Positions 1 to 5,887 of a stretch of DNA of 9,438 bases are shown in pieces; within the stretch, counting starts at the first letter, position 1; each line of letters opens with the position of its first letter. The notes beneath the pieces are model-generated. The model saw only the letters and a program-made list of their open reading frames with translations. It ran no database searches and had not been told where the DNA came from. Origin of the DNA: an uncultured Campylobacter sp. (lineage in GTDB: Bacteria; Campylobacterota; Campylobacteria; Campylobacterales; Campylobacteraceae); NCBI RefSeq assembly GCF_938030815.1, contig NZ_CALHII010000280.1:1-9438 (forward strand). Reading direction: 5' to 3'. A program made the translations under genes and the position numbers.

Positions 1-708
1 CCGTACGAAAAATCAATATATCACTACAACGGCGATGTTTACGCGGGCTCCGAAGGCTACGCGTGGCGCGGCAAATGGGTGCCGCTTACAAAGCAGACGG
101 TCTTTACGGCGGCGGACGGGACGCGCAGCGAGATAAATTTTGTGTGGCGCGACGGCGCCTGGCAGCGCGATGAAAAGGCCTTATACAAAATCGAGCCTAA
201 GTATAGGCGCTTTAGCGAGCTAAGATCGCGCTGGGACGCCGCAAAAAACGAGTGGAGAGAGTACTACAAAAACGTGCACGAGGAGACCGAGGAGAGCAGG
301 CCTCTACGCGAGCAAACCGCGCTTTGGCGCGAGGAGTCGCAGCGCTGGGAGGTCGTGTTTGAAAACGAGTTTAGCTACGACACGCGTGGCAACGTGATAA
401 AAAATCGCACGGCCTCCGATGGCAAGCAGTACGAGTATATCTACGGCTACGACGAGGCGGGCAACAACATCTCCATCATCCTGCGCGAGCCTGATGAGAG
501 CGGCAAATGGCACGAGACGCAAAGGACGCAAAACGTCTTTGAGCCTGAAATTTTAGCGCACGACGTCCTGGATCGCGGCTTCATCGGCGACTACATAGTC
601 ACGGGTAAAAACGCGATCAAAAGCAGCAAGCAGTATTTTCTAAAAGACGGCGAGTTTAAGCTAAACGAAACTCGCGAGTGGGTTTACGGAAAATGCGAGC
701 CGCAATAA
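1..708 (+). CDS. YD/Rhs-like beta-repeat protein, 5'-truncated by the window edge
   Basis: The frame is open from base 1 to the TAA at 706-708 (235 codons), so the true start lies upstream. The first available start-like codon, GTG at 79, has no ribosome binding site and is probably internal. The protein is hydrophilic and rich in Trp, Tyr and charged residues. It is built from degenerate hairpin-like units of the type W-x(7-9)-Y/F, and two units carry YD-repeat signatures (FSYDTRGN and YGYDEAGN, roughly residues 147-178 of the visible part). Such units are known from Rhs/YD-repeat wall or toxin-delivery proteins and from many uncharacterised secreted beta-repeat proteins. No catalytic motif, membrane helix or toxin domain is visible. 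The next gene starts 15 bases after the stop, suggesting one transcript. The export signal, if any, is outside the window. The function is unknown; the YD-like assignment rests on pattern only. Confidence 0.7.
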   Translation, partial: PYEKSIYHYNGDVYAGSEGYAWRGKWVPLTKQTVFTAADGTRSEINFVWRDGAWQRDEKALYKIEPKYRRFSELRSRWDAAKNEWREYYKNVHEETEESRPLREQTALWREESQRWEVVFENEFSYDTRGNVIKNRTASDGKQYEYIYGYDEAGNNISIILREPDESGKWHETQRTQNVFEPEILAHDVLDRGFIGDYIVTGKNAIKSSKQYFLKDGEFKLNETREWVYGKCEPQ

Positions 709-723
709 AATTTGGAAAATCCC

Positions 724-1275
724 ATGAACGAGCCTTATATCGTTAAAATTTCGAGCAGCAACGCGATGATGTTCGGCTGCGAAGCGGACGAGCGGGTGCA
801 CGAATTTACCGCCAAATTTGACGGCCGGGAGTACGAAAGCGAGTTTGAGCGGACCAGCTATCTGCTCGGCACGGACGTTTTTATCGAGGTTGCGAGCGAG
901 GAGAGCTTAAATGAAGGCGCCTTACGCGCTCAAATTCCAACCGAAAAGGCTTTGGACGCTGACGGCGGCGAGACGTTTTTAAGCCTGCGCGAATGGGACG
1001 GCAAGGAGCACTGGCGGGTTCGCGCGAGCGGTGAAATTTTACGCGCGATAAGCGAGGATGAGGACGGCGGCGCGGCGTATCTGCTCCTTAGTCCAAGACA
1101 TATCGCCGCAGAGGAGCTGCGAGGCGCCTTTGCGGACAAGCCGCCGCAGGAATTTGCGAGCATTATCGAGGCTCTCGAAGCCAAATACGACTGCAAAGAC
1201 CGAATACTCTGCTACGTCGTTTGCTATTTTACGCCGAAAGGCAAAGAGGGGATGCGGGCGGACTTCGGCGTCTGA
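724..1275 (+). CDS. hypothetical acidic soluble protein, 183 aa
   Basis: I do not recognise this family. ATG 724 is preferred to the upstream in-frame TTG at 712, because 724 has a weak purine-rich GGAAAA stretch at 714-719 before it. The protein is strongly acidic (many Glu/Asp, for example ISEDEDGG around residue 110), has no signal peptide or membrane segment, and is probably cytoplasmic. Three cysteines cluster near the C terminus, in YDCKDRILCYVVCYF at about residues 154-168. It lies 15 bases downstream of the YD-like gene and is likely cotranscribed with it. A small acidic protein directly after a YD-repeat gene is a common arrangement for an immunity protein, but no toxin domain is visible, so this is only a possibility. 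The 130 bases after its stop stay open in another frame, which may mean that the gene once had a longer C terminus. Confidence 0.72.
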   Translation: MNEPYIVKISSSNAMMFGCEADERVHEFTAKFDGREYESEFERTSYLLGTDVFIEVASEESLNEGALRAQIPTEKALDADGGETFLSLREWDGKEHWRVRASGEILRAISEDEDGGAAYLLLSPRHIAAEELRGAFADKPPQEFASIIEALEAKYDCKDRILCYVVCYFTPKGKEGMRADFGV

Positions 1276-1435
1276 ATTTAAAGCGCGGCGGATTAAATTT
1301 AAAATTTGCCTGCGCAGCGCGCTTGCGCCGAATAGCGAGAGTTTGATCTTGCGCGTAAGACCTGCGCCGTATGAGTGCAAACAAAATTTAAGCGATAAAA
1401 TTTAAACCGTCGCGACGAGCGAAATGGGAGTCAGA

Positions 1436-1783
1436 ATGATAAAATCCATAAAATTTGGGGGCGAAATCATCGAGGAGCTGGAGGTTTGGTACTATGCCCC
1501 AAAGCACGAATATAGCGCGGCGGAGTTTGCACAGCAGTGCGGCAAGCTCGTGCGCGCGGACTTTGGGCTCGCCTCCCTTTACGAGATAAAATTTGAAAAA
1601 TTTACGCCGAGCGAGCCCGATGATTTTATGAAAGAGCGGATAACGGCTGCTTTGAGCGCGGCGGATCTATCAGGCGAACCTCAAAATTTTGCAATGGGCG
1701 GCGAAAACGACTGGGACTGGCAGGAGTGCTCGTTTGAGGCGAGCGGACAGCGATTTTTACGCATCTGGGCGACGTCGGCTTGA
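1436..1783 (+). CDS. hypothetical small protein, 115 aa
   Basis: The family is not recognised. Two in-frame ATGs exist, at 1424 and 1436. The second is chosen because a GGGAG ribosome binding site (1426-1430) sits five bases before it, whereas the first has none and overlaps that site. The product begins MIKSIKFGGEIIEELEVWYY, an apparent pair of beta strands, followed by a mixed alpha/beta pattern and a Trp-rich C-terminal stretch with NDWDWQECSF and RFLRIW. It is acidic, has no signal peptide or membrane segment, and should be cytoplasmic. It stands alone between AT-rich spacers of about 160 and 370 bases, with the same orientation as its neighbours. Frame 1 stays open through and beyond its stop to a TAA at 1888-1890 with coding-like composition, so the present stop may reflect a frameshift. 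Confidence 0.65.
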   Translation: MIKSIKFGGEIIEELEVWYYAPKHEYSAAEFAQQCGKLVRADFGLASLYEIKFEKFTPSEPDDFMKERITAALSAADLSGEPQNFAMGGENDWDWQECSFEASGQRFLRIWATSA

Positions 1784-2152
1784 TAAATTTAGTCCCGCTA
1801 GCGGGCTTTGAGGCGAAGTACGAGTTTTTAAAATTTAAAGTTTCAAGCGGCGCATACCATCGCGCCGAAACGCATTTCATCGAGCCTTAAATTTTAAAAT
1901 TTCGGTCGCGAGCTTTCGGATTTTAAAATTTAAACGGCGCTGGGCTTTGAGGTGCAGCGCGAATTTTGCGGCGCGGTAAAATAGCAGCGCAAACGATAAA
2001 AAACGGCGCTCGCTAAGTAGAATTTTATAAAAGGTGAATGCGGCGCGCCGTATTTAGGACGCAAAAAGCTTAAACGGGCTTAGGAAGTAAATTTCGATCT
2101 AAATTTAGGCGAGGCGCCAAAAATTTAAAAATTTAAACGCAAGGAGTGAAAA
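1784..2152. other. AT-rich spacer with reading-frame remnants
   Basis: No convincing gene is present. The first 107 bases stay open in frame 1 (about 36 codons to the TAA at 1888-1890) with coding-like composition but no ATG; a TTG at 1780 could start it. A perfect 14-base palindrome, AAATTTTAAAATTT, lies at 1889-1902. The segment 1941-1965 partly repeats 1803-1827 (shared GGGCTTTGAGG then CGA-TTTT). A micro-ORF of 11 codons (2038-2073) has an AAGGTG before it and a 10-base GC palindrome (CGGCGCGCCG, 2041-2050) at its start. None of these is strong enough to call a gene. Bases 2120-2140 are TAAAATTT-type sequence leading to the ribosome binding site of the next gene. Confidence 0.5.
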
Positions 2153-2497
2153 ATGGATGTTTTGCAGAGTTTCGGGCGAGAGTATGTGCGGCAGCTCAGA
2201 GACGGGTCGCTGGCGTGGTTGGATGCGGTCATGAACGGGCGGATGAAAGGAGCGCGATGCGAGCGGCTGTATGCATCGATAGCGGACTTTTCGCCGCAGC
2301 AGAGGGAAGCACCAAGGACGCTTTGCGCGCATCTTACCGATCACGTCCTGCATGAGACGCTAAGCTTTTTCGAGCAAAGCGAGCGCTGGCGGCTTGCGGA
2401 CGAGGCGGGCGAAAATCTAGCCGAGCTCTCGGACGGGCTTTGCGGCGAGGACGGCTGGATCGAAAAATTTAGCGGCTATCCCGCAAGCCTGAAATAA
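2153..2497 (+). CDS. hypothetical protein with C-terminal LSDGL-GWIEKFS motif, 114 aa
   Basis: ATG 2153 follows a strong AAGGAGT ribosome binding site (2141-2147) at five bases, so the start is secure. The protein is predicted mostly helical: residues 1-35 form an amphipathic stretch with a basic NGRMKGARC segment, residues 40-75 continue as helix (CAHLTDHVLHETLSFFEQSE), and the C terminus carries an acidic/aromatic patch, LAELSDGL followed by GEDGWIEKFS. Small soluble proteins with this C-terminal pattern seem familiar from Campylobacter and other bacteria, but I cannot name a family with confidence. There is no signal peptide or transmembrane helix. The gene stands between a 369-base spacer and a lipoprotein gene 62 bases downstream, with no obvious terminator between, so partial cotranscription with 2560-3291 is possible. 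Confidence 0.72.
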   Translation: MDVLQSFGREYVRQLRDGSLAWLDAVMNGRMKGARCERLYASIADFSPQQREAPRTLCAHLTDHVLHETLSFFEQSERWRLADEAGENLAELSDGLCGEDGWIEKFSGYPASLK

Positions 2498-2559
2498 TGC
2501 GCTACGAATTTACGTGCCTGAGCGCCCCGCTTTGAGCAAAATTTATTTGAAGGGAAAAT

Positions 2560-3291
2560 ATGAAAAACTTATTTTTAGCCGCGCTTGCGGCATTAGCGCT
2601 TAGCGGCTGCGCGGGCTTAAAATGCGGCGCAAAGGACGGACGAGACGTCGCCGAGATCGACGTGCCCGAAGATGGCTGGACGAGATACCTAGACACCGAC
2701 GGCGAGACCAAGGAGGTCGCATTTTTCACGGCGTTTTTCTCCAAGCAGTTCCGCCCGCACCCAAAAGATGGCGAAAAGATCGGCTTCGTGCTTACCAAAA
2801 AGAGCGGCGAACGCATACCGATAAGGCTCGGCAATATGTATAAGGCGGCAGACGGCGCATTCGCGCTCGCAGATCTCGACGCGCAGAGCGACGTATGGGG
2901 CGGAGCCCGGGAGCTACGCAGAGCAAAACGAGTGAAATTTTATAAATTTCAAGAAGGCAGCGTCAAAGTGACGGACTATGAGGCGCAAGACGGGCTTTGC
3001 GAAGCGTTTTACGCAGGCGAAAAGATAAGCGTCAAAAGCGTGCTAAGCCACCACGCGAGCAAGTCTGGCGGAGCTAGCGGCGAAATTTCCACCGCGCAGA
3101 CGCAGGGCGAAATTTCGCGCGACGCTGTCAAGGCTTTAAACTCGCGGGAAAAACCCTCGCCGCAAGGCTATAGTAAAAATTTAGCAAACAAAAAGGGCAC
3201 CGCGCAAAAAACCGATAGCGAGGCGTTAAAACCAGAGACGGAGGCGCTAAAAAATATCATCTGTATTGTAGACAAAAACGAAGTCGATTGA
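2560..3291 (+). CDS. lipoprotein of unknown function, 243 aa
   Basis: The start ATG 2560 has a GAAGGGA ribosome binding site at 2549-2555. The N terminus is a textbook lipoprotein signal: MKN, a hydrophobic run, then the lipobox L14-S15-G16-C17, so Cys17 should be lipidated after cleavage by signal peptidase II. An aspartate is absent at +2 (Ala18), which is compatible with outer-membrane sorting if the usual Lol rule applies. Residues about 25-160 look like a compact, beta-rich domain (for example GWTRYLDTDGETKEVAFF and FYKFQEGSVKVTDYEAQ). Residues about 161-243 are low-complexity, rich in Ser, Lys, Ala and Gln, with a short internal repeat (GEIS at residues 174-177 and 183-186), and are probably disordered. 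No family is recognised. It precedes the ecotin gene by 68 bases in the same direction with no terminator between, so the two may share a transcript. Confidence 0.82.
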   Translation: MKNLFLAALAALALSGCAGLKCGAKDGRDVAEIDVPEDGWTRYLDTDGETKEVAFFTAFFSKQFRPHPKDGEKIGFVLTKKSGERIPIRLGNMYKAADGAFALADLDAQSDVWGGARELRRAKRVKFYKFQEGSVKVTDYEAQDGLCEAFYAGEKISVKSVLSHHASKSGGASGEISTAQTQGEISRDAVKALNSREKPSPQGYSKNLANKKGTAQKTDSEALKPETEALKNIICIVDKNEVD

Positions 3292-3359
3292 AATTTCAAA
3301 CTAATGAGTAAAAATTTCGCTAAAATTTTGAATAAAAATATCTTTTCAAGGAGCAAAAA

Positions 3360-3785
3360 ATGAGAAAAAGCGTATTTTTCTTTTTGGTGCCGCTGTTTTT
3401 GTTCGGCGGCGAGGCGCAAAAGCAGCTAAACGTCTTTCAGCTAACGCCGTCAAAGATGCCGCCGCAGCAATTTAAAGTCGAAGCGATCTTTTCGAAAGAG
3501 ATCAAAGCCGACTGCAACGACGCATATCTGATCGGCGGCAAAATAGAGCAAAAAGAGGGCGCGGATGGGCTTTATTACGAGTTTAGCGGCGGCGATGAGC
3601 TTGCTCAGACGCTGATGCTGTGCAAAACCGAGAAGCAAAAAAAACGGGTCTATTACGAGCTCACGCATCCATTCGCCTACGGCGGCGGTGAAATTAGAAT
3701 TTTAGCGCCCAAAGACGTCAAGGTCGAGCTTAGAATTTACGAGCTCGTAGAGAGCAAAGAGCCTAAAATCCGCAAGATGAAATAA
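3360..3785 (+). CDS. eco: ecotin-type periplasmic serine protease inhibitor
   Basis: Ecotin is a dimeric periplasmic inhibitor of trypsin-fold serine proteases that protects bacteria from host enzymes such as neutrophil elastase. The 141-residue product has a signal peptide (MRKSVFFFLVPLFLFGGEA, cleavage expected after Ala19). The mature part follows E. coli ecotin: QLTP (27-30), FKVE (38-41), a D-C-N motif with Cys52, GGKIE (59-63), a reactive loop AQTLMLC ending in Cys88, and APKDVKVELRIYE (116-128), matching the C-terminal strand used for dimer exchange. Cys52 and Cys88 correspond to the Cys50-Cys87 disulfide. By this alignment P1 is Leu85 and P1' Met86, where E. coli has Met84-Met85. The secondary 100s loop (FAYGGGE) differs from the E. 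coli RYNSK loop. The start is fixed by AAGGAG at 3348-3353. A strong hairpin terminator follows the gene. The overall identity to E. coli is modest, but the pattern is specific. Confidence 0.9.
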   Translation: MRKSVFFFLVPLFLFGGEAQKQLNVFQLTPSKMPPQQFKVEAIFSKEIKADCNDAYLIGGKIEQKEGADGLYYEFSGGDELAQTLMLCKTEKQKKRVYYELTHPFAYGGGEIRILAPKDVKVELRIYELVESKEPKIRKMK

Positions 3786-3815
3786 TTTCGCAAGAAGCAG
3801 GGCGGACCGAGCTTA

Positions 3816-3850
3816 TGCGTGGCGGAATTTCCGCCGCGCAATAGATTTTT
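3816..3850 (+). terminator. intrinsic terminator after the ecotin gene
   Basis: A ten-base-pair stem (3816-3825 with 3831-3840, one T-G wobble) encloses the five-base loop AATTT. It is followed, after ATAGA, by five T residues at 3846-3850. The inner GGCGG/CCGCC part makes it very stable. Its place about 30 bases after the ecotin stop fits termination of the lipoprotein-ecotin transcript. The T tract is offset by five bases from the stem, which could reduce efficiency. Confidence 0.65.
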
Positions 3851-3953
3851 CATCGCGCAATAGGTTTGTGCGCAGGCGAGATAAATTCTACGGCGCAAGA
3901 CAAATTTTCTACGGCGAAGAATGGAATTTCGGCATCGATGGGTCGTTTGGTTA

Positions 3954-3986
3954 AAATTTCAGTATAATTTCGCAAAAACAAGGAGA
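3954..3986 (+). promoter_or_regulatory. sigma-70 promoter and ribosome binding site of the YbaK-family gene
   Basis: A perfect TATAAT -10 box lies at 3963-3968, preceded by the AT-rich string AAAATTTCAG. No -35 hexamer stands out, as is usual in Campylobacter. Transcription should start near 3975, giving a very short leader. AAGGAGA (3980-3986) is the ribosome binding site for ATG 3991. The same promoter string, with one base inserted, recurs at 4830-4846. Confidence 0.7.
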
Positions 3987-3990
3987 GAGC

Positions 3991-4692
3991 ATGTCAGAGA
4001 GAATTTTTGAAAGCCTAAAAGAGCTTTTGACGCAGCAGGGCGCGCGCTTCCGCGTCGTAGCTCACGAAAGCGCGGGCACCTCCGCCGAGGTCGCCAAAGC
4101 CCGAGGCACGCAGCTAGGGCAAGGCGCAAAGGCGCTGGTTTGCACGATCAAAGGCTTTAAAGACGGGCAAATTTCTTTCGCGCAAAATTTAAATTTAGCA
4201 AGCGCCGGTGACGCACAAAATCTCGACGCCTCCGCCCTTGCGAGCACTCAAGGCTGCGAAAACGGCGCCTACGCGGGAAATTTAGCTTTAACCGCCGATC
4301 AAATCTGCGCAAACGTGCCACAGCAGCTGAAGCTTCCTAGCGACAAACCCGCGGGCAGAAACGGCAGAATCTATGTCCTAGCGGTCTTCGCAGCCGATCA
4401 TAAAACCGATTTAAAGCGCTTGGCAGAGGGGCTCGGCGGCACGAAAGCATCGCTCGTAAGCCCCGATGAAGTGGGCGATCTCACGGACTGCGTCATCGGC
4501 TCGGTGCCGCCTTTTAGCTTCCACGACAAGCTGCTGCTAATCGCCGATCCGTCGCTGTTCGGACGCTTTGAAGAGATCGCTTTCAACGCGGGCCTGCTTG
4601 ATCACTCGATCATTCTAAACGCGCGGGATTACGCGCGCATCGCCGCTCCGCGCATCGTTAGCTTTACCGAAAAGGCTACGGAAGACGAATAG
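3991..4692 (+). CDS. YbaK/EbsC-family aminoacyl-tRNA deacylase with a large insertion
   Basis: Proteins of the YbaK/ProX superfamily hydrolyse mischarged aminoacyl-tRNAs in trans in the cytoplasm. The family is shown by HESAGTSAEVAKARG (25-39), GAKALVCTIKG with the conserved Lys47 expected in the editing site, the GSVPPF motif (170-175, the G-x-x-P substrate-pocket signature), DKLLLIADPSLF (179-190), and the C-terminal FNAGLLDHSIILNARDYARI typical of stand-alone members. Substrate specificity cannot be read from this. At 233 residues it is about 65 longer than usual (around 160-170). The excess lies at about residues 58-126 (nt 4162-4368), a low-complexity Ala/Asn/Gln/Leu-rich segment between strands that normally adjoin (GAKALV...KG and YVLAVFAADHKTDLKRL). 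The gene has its own promoter and is unrelated to its neighbours. Annotators may call it a prolyl-tRNA editing protein. Confidence 0.88.
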   Translation: MSERIFESLKELLTQQGARFRVVAHESAGTSAEVAKARGTQLGQGAKALVCTIKGFKDGQISFAQNLNLASAGDAQNLDASALASTQGCENGAYAGNLALTADQICANVPQQLKLPSDKPAGRNGRIYVLAVFAADHKTDLKRLAEGLGGTKASLVSPDEVGDLTDCVIGSVPPFSFHDKLLLIADPSLFGRFEEIAFNAGLLDHSIILNARDYARIAAPRIVSFTEKATEDE

Positions 4693-4829
4693 CAGCGCAT
4701 CGTCCGTTTCACACAAGAGGAAGATTCGGATTAAATTAACCCAAAAGCAATGGTAGAAAAAGACAGTGCGAGAGTGGTTGTAAAAAGGGCGCTTTGATTT
4801 TTGATCTTTTTTCTTCATATTAAGGCTTT

Positions 4830-4846
4830 AAAATTTGCAGTATGAT
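4830..4846 (+). promoter_or_regulatory. sigma-70 promoter of the secreted six-Cys protein gene
   Basis: The string AAAATTTGCAGTATGAT ends in a -10 box, TATGAT (4841-4846), and nearly duplicates the promoter at 3954-3968. It supports the downstream start at 4887, because the alternative upstream ATG at 4842 lies inside the -10 box and could not be in the transcript. Confidence 0.6.
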
Positions 4847-4886
4847 CAGGAGCAAAGAGATTGCGATCGAAACAAGGGGGAATGCT

Positions 4887-5504
4887 ATGAAGAAGGTGTG
4901 GATATTTTTGCTGTGTCTACTTGCGCTATGCGGCATGGAAAATGCCGCGGCTAAGGGAGACGATGCGCCGCGGCCAGAGATTTATCAGAGTATGAAAGAT
5001 ATTTACGACAATCTGCCGATCGCGCAACTACCGATGCGCTATCCGGGAGGAATTTCGCCCTTAGCGGCTATCGATAAAAATTTACTTGATAAAAATAAGC
5101 TGTTTTCGTTCGCAAAGGAGAACTTTTTAATCGACAATCTAAGCACGTATTGGGAGAGGATCAAAGACATAAGGGCTTGTCGTTTGCCAGAAAAGAGCGT
5201 CAAAACAATTCTGCTGAGGCTTTATCTGAGTGATTTTCAAGATAGCAGGCACGGGCACGAATATGTTTTTATGTGCCTTTTAAACGACGCATTTCGTATA
5301 AGTGATTGTCGCGAAATTTACGTCGATTACGTGCACTGCGGTAAAAGCAAGCCGCCGATGCGCGCCAAGCAGGAGTTCGTCATCGACGCCGATTTACGCT
5401 GCATAGTAACAACGCTCTACTATACTTTAGATGCCGGCAAGGAGCTGCACAGAAATGTCTGCGTGCACGAAATAAAAAACGGCGCGATCGTTACTAAGGA
5501 TTAA
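4887..5504 (+). CDS. secreted six-cysteine protein of unknown function, 205 aa
   Basis: ATG 4887 is chosen over the in-frame ATG at 4842: it has an AAGGGGGA ribosome binding site (4874-4881), gives a proper signal peptide, and 4842 overlaps the -10 box. Residues 1-22 (MKKVWIFLLCLLALC, then GMENAAA) form a signal peptide with a likely cut after Ala22; the LALC stretch is not a good lipobox. The mature part begins with an acidic/Pro linker, then a predicted helical region (KNLLDKNKLFSFAKENF; YWERIKDIRACRLP), then beta-type strands (REIYVDYVHC, KQEFVIDADLRCIVTTLYYTLD). Six cysteines (98, 130, 141, 151, 172, 192) all lie in the second half and could form three disulfides in the periplasm. No domain is recognised. 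The gene is apparently monocistronic, with its own promoter and convergent with the minus-strand genes that follow. Confidence 0.78.
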   Translation: MKKVWIFLLCLLALCGMENAAAKGDDAPRPEIYQSMKDIYDNLPIAQLPMRYPGGISPLAAIDKNLLDKNKLFSFAKENFLIDNLSTYWERIKDIRACRLPEKSVKTILLRLYLSDFQDSRHGHEYVFMCLLNDAFRISDCREIYVDYVHCGKSKPPMRAKQEFVIDADLRCIVTTLYYTLDAGKELHRNVCVHEIKNGAIVTKD

Positions 5505-5603
5505 AATCCGAGGCGATTTTGCGAGATGATTTTAGCCGCAAATTTCATAAGCAGAGCGGCAAACTGAGACGTGAATTCGCTCTATCTATGAGCCCCGGCT
5601 ATT

Positions 5604-5849
5604 TCAAATCGCGATAAAATAACGCTTAAACCGAGCCTCGAATTCATCATATTGATGAGGCGCTGTTTCGAGCCGCGCCAAAACGGCTCGTAAATCTTTG
5701 GTGCACCGCAGCGTCCCACTAAGATGCATCGCCTTACGGAGCATTTTAACGACGCGAGCGCTTTATTTGTTTTGGCTTCCTGCGACAAGCTGAATATCAA
5801 ATCTGAAATTCTTGGCAAGCCCCAAAAGCAGCGAGGATAAAACATCCAA
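5604..5849 (-). pseudogene. possible interrupted small gene (46-aa ORF plus upstream in-frame segment)
   Basis: On the minus strand one frame runs from a TTG at 5849 to a TGA at 5604-5606, interrupted only by a TAA at 5763-5765. The part after that stop contains an ATG at 5744 and encodes 46 residues with a protein-like composition (for example DLRAVLARLETAP and DEFEARFKRYFIAI). The part before it reads LDVLSSLLLGLAKNFRFDIQ. No ribosome binding site precedes 5744 or 5849. It is either a small gene killed by one nonsense change or a real 46-residue gene. The same strand also has an 87-codon ORF in another frame (5582-5845) with Cys/Trp-rich, less natural composition. The hairpin at 5669-5690 (CGAGCCG/CGGCTCG) lies inside. 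The remaining gap (5505-5603 and 5850-5887) shows only AT-rich spacer and weak stem-loops. Confidence 0.3.
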
Positions 5850-5887
5850 ATTTTAAAATTTAAAAATTTTTAAAAAAATGTGAGTTT

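Noticed and set aside
2038..2073. 11-codon micro-ORF with an AAGGTG in front
   Set aside because: It is too short to judge, the ribosome binding site is weak, and it ends 80 bases before a gene with its own strong site.
4780..4815. Intrinsic terminator after the YbaK-family gene in the T-rich stretch
   Set aside because: Only a four-pair AAAG/CTTT stem can be drawn before the T-rich run, too weak to support.
4615..4818. 67-codon minus-strand ORF overlapping the end of the YbaK-family gene
   Set aside because: It is Phe/Cys-rich and unnatural, overlaps a confident gene, and has no ribosome binding site.
4842..4886. Upstream ATG giving a 15-residue N-terminal extension to the six-Cys protein
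   Set aside because: The ATG lies in the -10 box, and the extension would bury the signal peptide behind a charged segment.
5644..5690. Structured RNA from adjacent hairpins (TCATCA/TGATGA and CGAGCCG/CGGCTCG)
   Set aside because: The stems are short, no known RNA family signature is visible, and the second lies inside the putative interrupted gene; without covariation it cannot be supported.
5582..5845. 87-codon minus-strand ORF in the frame beside the interrupted gene
   Set aside because: The composition is rich in Cys, Trp and Arg, no ribosome binding site precedes ATG 5845, and another frame of the same strand looks more coding-like.
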